Shown here: positions 38,629-50,712 of the stretch, one piece after another
How the letters are laid out: every line of letters begins with the position of its first letter
Position numbering within the stretch: the stretch's first letter is position 1
NCBI GenBank assembly: GCA_903921205.1
Contig: CAIXPF010000034.1
Span: 1 to 64,000, forward strand
Source: an uncultured Acidimicrobiia bacterium
GTDB lineage: Bacteria; Actinomycetota; Acidimicrobiia; Acidimicrobiales; CAIXPF01
Length of the DNA: 64,000 nucleotides
Direction of reading: 5' to 3'
The notes under the pieces: generated by a model
The model's input: only the letters and a program-made list of their open reading frames with translations
The model's database searches: none
Told to the model about the DNA's origin: nothing
Made by a program: the position numbers and the translations under genes

Positions 38629-40225
38629 GGTCACGCCGGCGGAACCCGATCATCCCCGCCGTCGTCGCCACCACCGCCACCATCGTCAACACCACGACCG
38701 GCAAGGTGCGCCACGCCTGCGCGGGCAGGGCCGGGGCATGTTCGAGCGGCGAGAGGTCGCGCACCCAGCGCGGCAGCCGCAGGACCTCGGCGAAGATCCC
38801 GATGACGACCACCACGGCCAGCACCGCCCAGCTCGCCATGGTCAGCCGGGGTGCACAGCCGACCAGCAGCACGGCGATACCGGCCACCACCAGCACCGAG
38901 GGCAGCAGCACCATCCCGGCCAGGGTCAGCCGGCCGACCGCGCCGGCATCCGCGGTGGCCAGGCCGTAGCCGACACCCACCCCGAGGCTCGACACCGCCA
39001 CCAAGCCCGCCACGGTGGCCACGGTGACCAGCACGTGGCTGCCGAGCCACCACCAACGGCTCAACGGCGTGGCCAGCATCGACTCGGCATACCCGGCGGT
39101 CTCCTCGCTGCGGGCCCGCAGGGCGGAGGACACGGCGTAGCCGCACACCAGCATCGCCAGCATCCGCAGCGCCGTGGACAGGAACAGGTCGGTCAGGTTC
39201 GAACCCGGCACCGGGGTGAGGTAGTCGGCCAGTGCCGGGTTGTCCTGCAGCATCTGCTCGACCTCGTCGCCGACCGAGCCGTACACCATGGCGGTGAGGA
39301 ACAACCCGACCGACCACCCCAGCCAGGCCCCGCGCTGCAGCCGGAAGGTCAACCCCAGCGTGGTCCGCGACCAGGGCCCGGCGCGCTCCCGGCCCAGGCG
39401 TTGCGGCAGCATCCCCCGGCCGAGGTCACGACGGTTCGACAGCAGCACCGCAACCAGCGCCAGGCCCACGGCGACCACCAGCAGCCCCACCAGGGTCCAC
39501 CAGCGTTCGCCGGCGTAGGCCCGTACCCCGATACCCCACCCGAACGGCGTCGACCACGACAGCGCGGCGACGCTGATGTCGCCGAGACCCCGGACGATGA
39601 ACGCCAACCCCGCCGCCGCCGAGCCCAGCCCGAGCGTGGCCCGACCGGTACCGGCCACCTGCGCCGCCACCGCGGTGGCCGACGCGTAGACGACCCCGAC
39701 GATGCCCATCGACGCGCACAGGGCCACCGTGCCGGCCACCGCGAACCCGGCGGCGACGGTCGTCAGCGCTGCGCCAACCGCCACCAGCGCATTGGCCGCG
39801 ACCGCCACGGTGAGGACCGCGGCGATCGGGGCATGACGGCCGACGACGGTGGAACGGACCAGGTCGGCCCGTTCGGACTCCTCCTCGGCCCGAGTATGAC
39901 GGTTGACCAGGAAGATGCTCATCAGCCCGCATGCCAGGGCCATCCACAGCGACGTCTCGTTGACCAGCACGGCACCGATGCCGGGATGGTCGAGGCCGTA
40001 CCCGGGGCCGGCGAACACCACCAGTGCCGGGTTGCCCCGGACGGTGGCGCCGTACGCGGCGACGGCCTCCGGCGTGTCGTACAGGGCGTGGACCTCGGCT
40101 GCGGAGACGGCCATGAGCCCCACCAGGCCACCGATCCACAGGGTCAGCCGGACGCGATCGCGTCGCACGATCAGGCGCATCAGCCGCCCGGTTCCCGCCA
40201 GGTTGGCCGACCGGCGGCCGCTCAT
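38615..40225 (-). CDS. ABC transporter permease (two six-TM halves)
   Basis: 536 aa, multi-TM; 4-nt overlap with the ATP-binding subunit gene; resembles antibiotic-exporter ABC permeases. Confidence 0.85.
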   Translation of the reverse strand: MSGRRSANLAGTGRLMRLIVRRDRVRLTLWIGGLVGLMAVSAAEVHALYDTPEAVAAYGATVRGNPALVVFAGPGYGLDHPGIGAVLVNETSLWMALACGLMSIFLVNRHTRAEEESERADLVRSTVVGRHAPIAAVLTVAVAANALVAVGAALTTVAAGFAVAGTVALCASMGIVGVVYASATAVAAQVAGTGRATLGLGSAAAGLAFIVRGLGDISVAALSWSTPFGWGIGVRAYAGERWWTLVGLLVVAVGLALVAVLLSNRRDLGRGMLPQRLGRERAGPWSRTTLGLTFRLQRGAWLGWSVGLFLTAMVYGSVGDEVEQMLQDNPALADYLTPVPGSNLTDLFLSTALRMLAMLVCGYAVSSALRARSEETAGYAESMLATPLSRWWWLGSHVLVTVATVAGLVAVSSLGVGVGYGLATADAGAVGRLTLAGMVLLPSVLVVAGIAVLLVGCAPRLTMASWAVLAVVVVIGIFAEVLRLPRWVRDLSPLEHAPALPAQAWRTLPVVVLTMVAVVATTAGMIGFRRRDLTGG

Positions 40226-41130
40226 GTGATGACCCCGGCCTCGGCCAGCTCGTGGCCGTACTGGCGCAGGAACAGCTCCTCGAGGGTCGGTGGATGGCTC
40301 TCGAGGGAGCGGACCCCGAGCGCGGCGAGCCGGTTGATCACCTCCCCGAGCGCGGCCTGGTCGACCTCGAAGCTGAGGCGGTTGGCGTCGCGCCGTACAT
40401 GGTGCACGCCGGCCAGCTCGTCGAGTGCATCCCCGTCATGGTCGAGCTCGACCGACATGGTCGTACGGGTCAACACCCGCAGCTCGCTCAGCGACCCGCT
40501 CTGCACCACCCGGCCCTGGCGGATGATCGTGACCCGGTCGCAGACCTTCTCCACCTCGCCCAGGATGTGGCTCGACAACAGGATCGTGCGCCCCTCGTCG
40601 CGGGCGGTGGACACGCAGTCCTGGAAGACCGCCTCCATCAGCGGGTCGAGACCGGCGGTCGGTTCGTCGAGGACGAGCAGCTCGGCGTCCGAGGCCAGAG
40701 CGGCCACCAGGGCCACCTTCTGACGGTTGCCCTTGGAGTAGGTCCGGGCCTTCTTACGGGGGTCGAGATCGAACCGTTCGATCAGCTCGGACCGCCGCCG
40801 GGGGTCGAGGCCACCACGCAGCGACCCGAGCAGGTCGATGATCTCCCCGCCGCTGAGGTTGGGCCACAGGTTGGTGTCGCCGGGCACGTAGGCCAGCCGG
40901 CGGTGCAGGGACACCGCATCGTTCCAGGGGTCGCCACCGAGCACCTCGGCAGTACCGCTGTCGGCCCGGACCAGGCCGAGCAGGACCCGCATGGTCACCG
41001 TCTTGCCCGAGCCGTTCGGTCCGAGGAACCCGTGGACCTCGCCGGTACGCACCTCGAGGTCCAGACCGTCGAGTGCCCGGGTCGGGCCGAAGGTCTTGAC
41101 CAGGGACCGGCAGGAGATCGCGTTCGCCAT
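40222..41130 (-). CDS. ABC transporter ATP-binding protein
   Basis: [79 protein letters not shown]. Confidence 0.94.
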   Translation of the reverse strand: MANAISCRSLVKTFGPTRALDGLDLEVRTGEVHGFLGPNGSGKTVTMRVLLGLVRADSGTAEVLGGDPWNDAVSLHRRLAYVPGDTNLWPNLSGGEIIDLLGSLRGGLDPRRRSELIERFDLDPRKKARTYSKGNRQKVALVAALASDAELLVLDEPTAGLDPLMEAVFQDCVSTARDEGRTILLSSHILGEVEKVCDRVTIIRQGRVVQSGSLSELRVLTRTTMSVELDHDGDALDELAGVHHVRRDANRLSFEVDQAALGEVINRLAALGVRSLESHPPTLEELFLRQYGHELAEAGVIT

Positions 41131-41280
41131 GGGCCTGACGCTAGGGGTGCACCCCGCCACCGCCCCGCCTGGCGGGACCTTCGGCGACCGATTCCGGCCG
41201 TTGGTCCCTCGTCCGGGTCCAGCGAGGCCGACCGGGGTCGCGCCAGCCCGAGGCCGGCCGGGCGTGACCCGGTCAGCCGG

Positions 41281-42120
41281 TCAGCTGCGCAGGAATACCA
41301 GGGCCAGCTGCCTGCTGGTGGCGAGCAGCCGGCCGTCGGCCGACCACACCTCGCCCTCCTCCTGGTGCAGGCCGTCGACCACCGAGGCCGACCGCAGCAC
41401 CACGAGGCACTCGTCGGTGGGGGAAAGTCCGGGGTCGGGCCGCCGGAAGTAGACCGTCATCTCGATCGTGGTGGTGTGGGTGCGTTCGGCCAGCTCGGGG
41501 TCTGCGATGTTGGCCCGCAGCGACGGCGGCAGGTTGTCACACATCAACGCCAGCACCGCGGCGTCGACGGGCACCGGGGGATCGAGCCGCATCCAGCCCG
41601 CCACCAGGCCCGCCGTCCCACCGGTCGTCCCGGCCGCGGCCCCGTCCACCGGTACGACGGGCACGTCACGGCGCTGCCAGCGCTTGCGGGCGTTGCCGTA
41701 CGTGGCAGCCGGATCGAGCACCGGACAGTCCGCCGGTGGGGGCACGGGCAACATGACGTGGTCGGACAGGTCGAACTCGTCGCCCATCGACGCGGCGAGC
41801 GTCACCTTCGCCTGGCAGATCACCCGATCACCCTGGGTCATGACCGCCGAGGCGAAACACACCCGGCGACCGTCCTTCTCCAGGGCAGTCCCGATGCGCA
41901 CCGGCCCCTGGACCGGGCCGGAGAGGAACTGCACGGTGAGGATGCGCGGCCGGAGCTCCGGACGCCGGGAGCGGACCTGGTCCTCGACGGCGTGCAGCAA
42001 CAGCGCCGCCAGCAACCCGCCGTTGGGCCCGGTGACGATCCACCACCGGTCGGTCAGCGTCGCCTCGTACGCGCCGGGCTCGGCGAGCCGCTGCAGCGCA
42101 GTGTCGTCGCGGAAGTCCAC
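41281..42120 (-). CDS. Acyl-CoA thioesterase-like (TesB/4HBT-type double hotdog) protein
   Basis: 279 aa; RWWIVTGPNGGLLAALLLHAVEDQV...ILTVQFLSGPVQGPVRIGTALEKDGRRVCFASAVMTQGDRVICQA. Confidence 0.8.
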   Translation of the reverse strand: MDFRDDTALQRLAEPGAYEATLTDRWWIVTGPNGGLLAALLLHAVEDQVRSRRPELRPRILTVQFLSGPVQGPVRIGTALEKDGRRVCFASAVMTQGDRVICQAKVTLAASMGDEFDLSDHVMLPVPPPADCPVLDPAATYGNARKRWQRRDVPVVPVDGAAAGTTGGTAGLVAGWMRLDPPVPVDAAVLALMCDNLPPSLRANIADPELAERTHTTTIEMTVYFRRPDPGLSPTDECLVVLRSASVVDGLHQEEGEVWSADGRLLATSRQLALVFLRS

Positions 42121-42174
42121 CGTCGAAAAGGGGGCCGGGTGCTCGGGGCTCGGGCCGTTACCGTACGCCGGCGC

Positions 42175-42372
42175 TCAGTACGAGGCGCCGGGCCGGTCAC
42201 GCCGCAGCGCCACCGGCTTGGACCACCAACGGCCGGAGAAGCGCCAACGCGACACCTCTTCAGCGGCCGCGGAGGCCATCGCCACCGGCTTGGGCCACAG
42301 CCCCTCGTAGGCGGCCAGGATGGCGGCCACCTCCTCGTCGCTGGGCTCGGGCGTGATGTCGTGCAGTTCCAT
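42175..42372 (-). CDS. Acyl-CoA carboxylase epsilon subunit-like small protein
   Basis: 65 aa; PSDEEVAAILAAYEGLWPK...W-rich C-terminus; directly downstream of a carboxyltransferase gene. Confidence 0.72.
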   Translation of the reverse strand: MELHDITPEPSDEEVAAILAAYEGLWPKPVAMASAAAEEVSRWRFSGRWWSKPVALRRDRPGASY

Positions 42373-42387
42373 CGGGTCGCTCCGGCC

Positions 42388-43938
<1,551 letters not shown>

Positions 43939-44082
43939 GGGGGTGCAAGCTAGTTGGCGGCGGCCGGGGGTCACGAAGTCGCGCGCTGATCATCTCGGCG
44001 TCGGCGACTCGATCGATGCGCCGGCCGAGCCCGGGAGCAGGGCGTTCGTCGGCGGTCGCCCCCGGCACCTACCCTGCGGGAG

Positions 44083-44673
44083 ATGAGCGGGCTGCGCCGG
44101 GTGTGCGTCTTCTGCGGTTCGAGCACCGGGCACGACCCGCGTCACGCGGCGGCCGCTGCCGCCATGGGCCGGGCGCTGGTCGCCGCCGACCTCGAGCTGG
44201 TCTACGGCGGCGGTGCGGTCGGGCTGATGGGCATCGTGGCCGACGCGGCGATGCAGGCCGGCGGACGGGTCACCGGGGTGATCCCTCGGGGCCTGTTCCG
44301 ACGCGAGGTCCGCCACGAGGCCATCACCGAGCTCCACGAGACCAACTCGATGCACGAGCGCAAGGCCCTGATGTACGAGCTGTCCGACGCCTTCGTGGCC
44401 ATGCCGGGCGGGATCGGCACCATGGAGGAGCTCTTCGAGACCCTCACCTGGGCCCAGATCGGGCTGCACGCCAAACCGGTCGGCGTCCTCGACGTCAACG
44501 GCTTCTACCAGCCGTTGCTGGGCTTCCTGCAGCAGATGGTGGCCGGCGGCTTCGTGAAGCCCCGGCACGTCGACGCGATCGTGGCCGAGCAGGACCCGGT
44601 CCGTCTGCTGGCGGCGCTGGCGGCCGTCGCACCGTCGGAGGACACCCACCGGGTCGACCCGACCCGGATCTGA
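44083..44673 (+). CDS. TIGR00730/LOG family Rossmann-fold protein
   Basis: VCVFCGSSTGHDPRH; LVYGGGAVGLMGIVADAAMQAGGRVTGVIP; MHERKALMYELSDAFVAMPGGIGTMEELFETLTWAQIG (PGGxGTxxE). Confidence 0.95.
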   Translation: MSGLRRVCVFCGSSTGHDPRHAAAAAAMGRALVAADLELVYGGGAVGLMGIVADAAMQAGGRVTGVIPRGLFRREVRHEAITELHETNSMHERKALMYELSDAFVAMPGGIGTMEELFETLTWAQIGLHAKPVGVLDVNGFYQPLLGFLQQMVAGGFVKPRHVDAIVAEQDPVRLLAALAAVAPSEDTHRVDPTRI

Positions 44674-44718
44674 CCTGGCGGCTCAGCCCGGCCGTTCCAT
44701 CGGTGCCACAATCGCACC

Positions 44719-46278
44719 ATGAAGCTCAACGTCGGTGAGATCCTGACCCGCCGCGCCCGGCGCGACCCCCAGGCCGAGGGCCTCGTCGACTGGGCCAGCG
44801 GGCGCCGCTTCACGTACGCGCAGTTCAACGAGAGGGCCAACCGGGCCGGCAACCTCCTGGCCCGGCTCGGCATCGGCAAGGGCGACCGGGTCGGGGTGCT
44901 GGCCAAGAACGGGCCCGAGTTCATGGAGACGTTCTTCGGCTGCTCCAAGCTCGGCATCGTGGTGGTGCCGCTCAACTGGCGGCTGGTCCCCGACGAGCTC
45001 GAGTTCATCCTGGCCGACTCCGGGGCCGTGGCCCTGGTCTTCGACGACGACTTCGTCGACACCGCCGCCGACCTGCACGCCCGTGGCGACGCGACCCGCC
45101 TGCAGCACTACGTCCAGGTCGGCACCCGTCCGTTGCAGGGCTTCGCCCAGCGCTACGACGACCTGCTCGAGGCGGCCTCGGGTGCCGAGCCGCTGATCGC
45201 CGCCACCGACGACGACCTGCTGCACATCATGTACACCTCGGGCACGACGGGGTTGCCCAAGGGCGCGGTGCACACCCAGTCGTCGGGCTACTGGAGCACG
45301 CTCAACGCCGCCCTCACCTTCGACCTGCGCAACGGCGACCGCTACCAGGTGTGCCTGCCGATGTTCCACATCGGCGCGCTGTTCCCGGCGCAGGCCCTGG
45401 TCCATCTCGGGGCCACCATGGTCATCATGCGCGAGTTCGACCCGGTGGCCTCCTGGGAGCTCATCGAGCGCGAACGCTGCACCGGCACCCTGCTGGTCCC
45501 GGCCATGCTGACGTTCATGCTCGGCGTGTACGAACAGTGCAAGCCCGACCACTCGGCCATGCGCTGGGCCCAGAGCGGCGCCGCCCCGGTGCCGGTCACC
45601 TCGATCCAGGCCTACACCGACCTCGGCATCCCGATCTCGCAGCTCTACGGCCTCACCGAGAGCTATGCGGTGGGTACCTGCTCGACCGCCCAGCAGTCGA
45701 TCGAGCGGCCGGGCACCGCCGGGTTGCCGTACTTCCTGTCCGACTCCCGCATCGTCGACGACGGCATGGGCGACCTGCCGCCCGGCGCGCAGGGCGAGAT
45801 CCTGCTGCGGGGCCCGATGCTGATGCAGGGCTACTGGCAGCGCCCCGACGCCTCGGCCGCAGCGTTGTGGGTCGACCCCGCCGACGGGACCACCTGGCTG
45901 CGCACCGGTGACGCCGGCATGAAGGACGACGACGGCTTCCTGTACGTGCAGGACCGCATCAAGGACATGCTGATCTCCGGCGGCGAGAACATCTACCCGG
46001 CGGAGATCGAGAACGTCATCCTCGGCCATCCCGGCGTCAAGGAGGTGGCGGTCATCGGCATCCCCTCGGACAAGTGGGGCGAGTCCCCCCTCGCCGTGGT
46101 CGTGCGGGCCGACGACGGGCTGTCCGACACCGAGGTGATGGAGTTCTGCACCGGCAAGCTCGGCCGCTTCAAGCTGCCCAAGGCGGTGGTGTTCACCGAC
46201 CAGATCCCCCGCAACCCCTCGGGCAAGGTGCTCAAGCGGGTCCTGCGCGACCAGTTCCCGCTGACCTCGCCGGAATGA
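44719..46278 (+). CDS. Acyl-CoA synthetase (AMP-forming)
   Basis: 519 aa; LHIMYTSGTTGLPKGAVHTQ; LYGLTESYAVG; YVQDRIKDMLISGGENIYPAEIENVI; RNPSGKVLKRVLRDQ. Confidence 0.94.
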   Translation: MKLNVGEILTRRARRDPQAEGLVDWASGRRFTYAQFNERANRAGNLLARLGIGKGDRVGVLAKNGPEFMETFFGCSKLGIVVVPLNWRLVPDELEFILADSGAVALVFDDDFVDTAADLHARGDATRLQHYVQVGTRPLQGFAQRYDDLLEAASGAEPLIAATDDDLLHIMYTSGTTGLPKGAVHTQSSGYWSTLNAALTFDLRNGDRYQVCLPMFHIGALFPAQALVHLGATMVIMREFDPVASWELIERERCTGTLLVPAMLTFMLGVYEQCKPDHSAMRWAQSGAAPVPVTSIQAYTDLGIPISQLYGLTESYAVGTCSTAQQSIERPGTAGLPYFLSDSRIVDDGMGDLPPGAQGEILLRGPMLMQGYWQRPDASAAALWVDPADGTTWLRTGDAGMKDDDGFLYVQDRIKDMLISGGENIYPAEIENVILGHPGVKEVAVIGIPSDKWGESPLAVVVRADDGLSDTEVMEFCTGKLGRFKLPKAVVFTDQIPRNPSGKVLKRVLRDQFPLTSPE

Positions 46279-47315
46279 GCGAACCTGCTACGGGCCGGCC
46301 ACGACCGGCCGAGGCCCTCCTCGTCGAGGTCGCGGGCCGGCAGGTCCGGGTCACCAACCCCGACAAGGTGTTCTTCCCCGCCCGCGGGGAGACCAAGGCC
46401 GATCTGGTGCGGTACTACCTGGCGGTCGGCGAGCCGCTCCTGGCAGCCGTCGGTGGCCGGCCGATACTGCTCGAACGCCACCCCGACGGCGCCGGCGGCA
46501 AGAGCTTCTTCCAGAAGCGGATCCCCGCCGGTGCCCCGCCGTGGCTGCAGACCACCGTGGTCGCCACCCCCAACGGCACCACCTCCAACGCCCTGGTCCT
46601 GGCCGACCTCGCCCATGTGGTGTGGATGGTCAACCTCGGTTGTCTGGGCCTGCACCCCTGGGCCTACCAGGCGTCGGACCCCGACCATGTCGACGAGTTG
46701 CGCATCGACCTCGACCCGCAACCGGGCGTGAGCTTCGACCGGGTCCGCGATGCGGCCCTCGAGACGCGGGACGTGCTCGACGAGCTGGGGATCATGGCCT
46801 TCCCCAAGACCACCGGCAGCCGGGGCCTGCACCTCTACGTCCGGCTGCAGCGCCGTTACGACGCCTATCAGGTGCGCGCCGCCGCGGTGGCGCTGGCCCG
46901 CGAGCTCGAACGACGCCGCCCCGACCTGCTCACCGCAGCCTGGTGGAAGGAGGAGCGGGGAAGCCGGGTCTTCGTCGACTACAACCAGAACGCCCCGCAC
47001 AAGACCGTGTTCGGCCCGTGGGCGGTTCGGGCCCGGGTCGGGGGCCAGGTGTCGACGCCGCTGCGGTGGGACGAGGTCCCCGACATCGCGCCCGACGAGC
47101 TCACCCTGGCGAACGTACCGGACCGTCTGGCCGCCCTCGGCGATCCGTGGGCGCCGATGAACGGAGCACCCCAATCACTGGAGCCGTTGCTCGAGTGGTC
47201 GGCCCGCGACCTCGCTGCGGGCCTGCAGGATGCACCCTGGCCGCCGGTGTACCCCAAGCAGCCGAACGAACCGCCGCGCGTCGCTCCGAGCCGGGCCCGC
47301 AAACCCGAACGGTGA
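46275..47315 (+). CDS. LigD polymerase-domain (archaeo-eukaryotic primase-like) protein, no ligase domain
   Basis: VRVTNPDKVFFPARGETKADLVRYYLAV; LERHPDG...FFQKRIP; ELRIDLDPQPGVSFDRVRDAAL; FPKTTGSRGLHLYVRL; VDYNQNAPHKTV. Confidence 0.92.
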   Translation: MSEPATGRPRPAEALLVEVAGRQVRVTNPDKVFFPARGETKADLVRYYLAVGEPLLAAVGGRPILLERHPDGAGGKSFFQKRIPAGAPPWLQTTVVATPNGTTSNALVLADLAHVVWMVNLGCLGLHPWAYQASDPDHVDELRIDLDPQPGVSFDRVRDAALETRDVLDELGIMAFPKTTGSRGLHLYVRLQRRYDAYQVRAAAVALARELERRRPDLLTAAWWKEERGSRVFVDYNQNAPHKTVFGPWAVRARVGGQVSTPLRWDEVPDIAPDELTLANVPDRLAALGDPWAPMNGAPQSLEPLLEWSARDLAAGLQDAPWPPVYPKQPNEPPRVAPSRARKPER

Positions 47316-47344
47316 GCGCCGGCCGCGTCGGCTGACCGTCCGGC

Positions 47345-48049
47345 TCAGGCCCGGGCCGGGGCCGACAGGCGCCGCGTGCCCTGCACCGCAGGTTTGGTCG
47401 GGTCGGTGGCGAAGCGCACCGGGGCCAGGTCGGTGTCGGCCTTGAAGCTGAACCCGACGATGGCCCGGTCGAGCCGGATACCGCCCCGCATGCCCAGCGC
47501 CTGGGGATCGGGCAGCTGCAACGACGGGGTCCCCCGGTCCGCGGCATGGATGGCGTATTCCGGATCGACCTGGATCAGGGCCGTCTCTCCCCCGGGCAAC
47601 TGCACCAGGTGCAGGTTGTCGAAGGGCATCAGGTCTGCCCCACCGATGGTCTCGGGATGGGTGAGGGTTGCCACCACCACCTCCCGGCCGTCGATCGCGG
47701 ACCGCTCCTGCATCCACATCTGCGGGATGGCGCGCACGAACTCGTCCCAGGAGTTCTTGGTGGTGTCGGGGTTGGCCCGGAACCCGCCCAGCTCGGTCCA
47801 GGTGGCCGACCGGCCGGTCCCGAACTCGAGGCGACCGCCCGAGAGCAGGTCGAGCACCGCAGCCCGTTCGGCGATCTTGACCGGGTGGTTGAACTCGGGC
47901 ACGCAGATGACGATGCCGTGACCGACCCGGATCTGCTTGGTCTGCATGGCGCAAGCCGTGAGGAAGAGCTCCGGTGCCGAGCTGTGGGAGTACTCCTCGA
48001 GGAAGTGGTGCTCGACCGCCCAGACCGAGTGGAACCCGACCTCGTCGGC
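47345..48049 (-). pseudogene. Truncated/chimeric LLM-class flavin oxidoreductase remnant
   Basis: Frame reads ADEVGFHSVWAVEHHFLEEYSHSSAPELFLTACAMQTKQIRVGHGIVICVPEFNHPVKIAERAAVLDLLSGGRLEFGTGRSATW...FVRAIPQMWMQE but lacks the LLM N-terminus and diverges after WMQE into a non-LLM tail. Only ATG is at 47947. Confidence 0.65.
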
Positions 48050-48074
48050 GGCTGGTGGCCGAAAACTAGCCCAG

Positions 48075-49130
48075 TCAGACGGTGCCGGTGACGAGCAGCA
48101 CCACCAGCAGGGCGGCCACCCCGATGCGGTACCACCCGAAGATCGCCAGGCCCCGCGACTGCAGCCAGCTGACCATCCAGCGCACGGCCACCACCGCCGA
48201 CACCAACGCCGCCACCAGGCCCACCAACGGCCGGCCCAGCCCGTAGGCGTCGAGCATGGTCGAGCCGTTCTTGAGGGTCTCGTAGGACGTCGCCGCCCCG
48301 ACGGTGAGCAGGCCCAACAGGAAGCTCAGCTCGACCGCTGCGCCCACCTGCAGGCCCAGCAGCAGGCCGGCGAGGATGGTGACCAGGCTGCGGCTGGCCC
48401 CCGGCCACAGAGCGAAGACCTGGGCGCAGCCCACGATCAGGGCCATGCGCACGGTCAGCTCCTCGAGGCGGCGACCGTGGAACTGGGCGGCCCGGCGCCG
48501 TTGTTCGAACAGCAGGATCACCACACCGCCCACCGCCCACGCCGCGGCGATGGCCCAGGGCGAGAACAGCCGGTCCTTGATCGGCCCCTCGAGCACCAGC
48601 CCGATGACCGCTGCCGGCACGAACGCCACCACGAGGTTGACCGCCAGACGCCGACCGTCCTGATCCTGGGCGAACACGCCGCGCAGGACCGACATCGCCC
48701 GGGGCCGGTACAGGATCAGCACGGCGATGATCGCACCGGCCTGGATGGCGATGGCGTAGCTGTCGAAAGCGTCGGTCCCGTCGAGGCCGAGCAGCCGGCC
48801 GGTGACGAGCAGGTGTCCGGTCGAACTGACCGGCAGGAACTCGGTCACCCCCTCGACCACGCCGAGCACGACGGCATCGAGATAGCTCAGCTCGGAACGG
48901 GCGTCGGCGGCCGAGGCCGGGCTGTCGGTCGTCCTCGTCGTCGCCACGGTCGTGACCGTGGCTGTGGCCAAGGACGACGGCGGGGTTGACGACGGCGGGG
49001 TTGCCGACGCCGCCCAGGCCGGCACAAAGGACCCCAGGGCCAGCGCCACCGCAACGACGAGCAGCAGCACGCTGCGCAGGCCGCACCGCCGGCTGGCAGA
49101 GCGGGCACGGTGGGCGAGGGCGAAGATCAC
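48075..49130 (-). CDS. uppP: Undecaprenyl-diphosphatase
   Basis: LDAVVLGVVEGVTEFLPVSSTGHLLVTGRLLG; ALWPGASRSLVTILAGLLLGL; long low-complexity N-terminal extension. Confidence 0.93.
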   Translation of the reverse strand: MIFALAHRARSASRRCGLRSVLLLVVAVALALGSFVPAWAASATPPSSTPPSSLATATVTTVATTRTTDSPASAADARSELSYLDAVVLGVVEGVTEFLPVSSTGHLLVTGRLLGLDGTDAFDSYAIAIQAGAIIAVLILYRPRAMSVLRGVFAQDQDGRRLAVNLVVAFVPAAVIGLVLEGPIKDRLFSPWAIAAAWAVGGVVILLFEQRRRAAQFHGRRLEELTVRMALIVGCAQVFALWPGASRSLVTILAGLLLGLQVGAAVELSFLLGLLTVGAATSYETLKNGSTMLDAYGLGRPLVGLVAALVSAVVAVRWMVSWLQSRGLAIFGWYRIGVAALLVVLLVTGTV

Positions 49131-49148
49131 GGCAGCGCAGCCTAAGAG

Positions 49149-50612
49149 GTGGCAGGCTCAGGCACGCAGGAGGCCACCATGACGATCGGCACAGCACGAA
49201 CCGGCGCTCCGGCGTCGTGGCCGATCGTGGTCGCCGCGGCGGCGGTGCTGGTGATCAACCTCGACACGATGGTGAACATCGCCCTGCCGGCGCTGACCCG
49301 CGACTTCTCCGTCGAGGTGTCCGAGATCGGCTGGTTGGTCATCTGCTACGTGCTGACCTACGCCTGCCTGCTGGTCACCACCGGACGACTGGCCGACGCC
49401 TACGGCCACGAACGCGTCGTTCGCCTGGGCCTCGCCCTCAGCGTCGTCGGGCTCACCGGTTGCGGGGTTGCCCCCACCTGGGCCTGGTTCCTTGCCGGCC
49501 GGGTGCTGCAGGGGGCAGGGGCCGCGCTGGTGCTCGGCGCTGCACCGGCGCTGGTCACGCTCAGTGTGCCCGCTGATCGCCGGGCACGCGCCCTGGGCCA
49601 GTTCCAGTTCGGAGTCGCCCTCGGCTTCGTGGCCGGGCCGCCGGTGGGCGGCCTGCTGCTCATCTGGTGGGACTGGCGGGCGGTGTTCCTGATCCGCGCG
49701 CCGCTGGCAGCAGCGTTGCTGGCACTGGTGGTGCTGCGCCCGACCGGGTTGGACGCCCCGGACCGGACCGATCGTCCGCCACTCGACCTCGCCGGCGCCC
49801 TCAGCCTGGGAGCGGCGGTGGCCGGAGGGCTGCTTGCGCTCAACCGGGGTGGGCAGTCGGGCTGGTCGAGCGTGCCGGTGTTGATCGGTCTGGCGGCGGT
49901 TCCGGTGCTCGGCGGGGTCTGGATCGTGATCGAACGGCGGGCGGTGTCGCCGGCGCTCGACCCTCGCCTGTTCCGTTCCCCGTCCTTCGCCGTTGCCAAC
50001 CTGCTCAGCGCCGCGGCCAACGCCACCATGTTCATGATCTGGCTGCTGGTGCCCTATTACCTGCTGACCACCCGCGCCTACCCCACCGTCGTGGGCGGGC
50101 TGCTGCTGGCGGCCAACCCGTTGGCCATGGCGCTGATCGCCCCGCTGGCCGGGCGCGGCAGTGGCCGGTTCGGAGCCGGACGCGTCGCCACGGTCGGTCT
50201 GGCCGTTCAGAGCGGTGGCCTGGTGGCCCTCTCCCGGCTCGGTGAGGCAACCCCGGCTGCAGTGGTGGCGTTGTCGCTGGGCACCGTTGGGCTGGGCATC
50301 GGGCTGTTCACCGTTCCCAACATGAGCCTGGTGATGGGCAGCATCGCCCGCGAGCAGCAGGGCGTGGCCGGAGCCCTGACGCAGATGGCCCGCACGGTCG
50401 GCGTGGTGAGCGGCGTGGCGCTCGGCAGCTTGGAGCTGACCCGGATCCGCGCCGGCGAAGCGGCACGGACGGGTGTGGCCGCCTCCGATCCAGCGACGTT
50501 CCTGCCGGCGTTCCGGACGGTGTTCCTGGCCGCAGCCATCGTCGCCGCGGCCGCGGCCGTGGTGTCGCTGGCCCGAGCCGGCGACCGGGAACCGAACCGA
50601 CCGGCCACCTGA
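49149..50612 (+). CDS. MFS transporter, DHA2/EmrB-QacA-like
   Basis: 14-TM-like; VINLDTMVNIALPALTRDFSVEVSEIGWLVICYVLTYACLLVTTGRLADAYGHERVVRLGLALSVVG. ATG start possible at 49179. Confidence 0.88.
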   Translation: MAGSGTQEATMTIGTARTGAPASWPIVVAAAAVLVINLDTMVNIALPALTRDFSVEVSEIGWLVICYVLTYACLLVTTGRLADAYGHERVVRLGLALSVVGLTGCGVAPTWAWFLAGRVLQGAGAALVLGAAPALVTLSVPADRRARALGQFQFGVALGFVAGPPVGGLLLIWWDWRAVFLIRAPLAAALLALVVLRPTGLDAPDRTDRPPLDLAGALSLGAAVAGGLLALNRGGQSGWSSVPVLIGLAAVPVLGGVWIVIERRAVSPALDPRLFRSPSFAVANLLSAAANATMFMIWLLVPYYLLTTRAYPTVVGGLLLAANPLAMALIAPLAGRGSGRFGAGRVATVGLAVQSGGLVALSRLGEATPAAVVALSLGTVGLGIGLFTVPNMSLVMGSIAREQQGVAGALTQMARTVGVVSGVALGSLELTRIRAGEAARTGVAASDPATFLPAFRTVFLAAAIVAAAAAVVSLARAGDREPNRPAT

Positions 50613-50629
50613 CCCGCTCGATCTCGCGA

Positions 50630-50712
50630 CGAATCGACGGCGAATCGACGGCGAATCGACGGCGAATCGGCGCAACGCCGACCCCGGCGAATCGACGGCG
50701 AATCGGCGCAAC
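50630..50712. repeat. 11-bp tandem repeats (cgaatcgacgg) with a duplicated higher-order unit
   Basis: cgaatcgacgg x3, cgaatcggcgcaac, gccgaccccgg, cgaatcgacgg, cgaatcggcgcaac. Confidence 0.92.
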
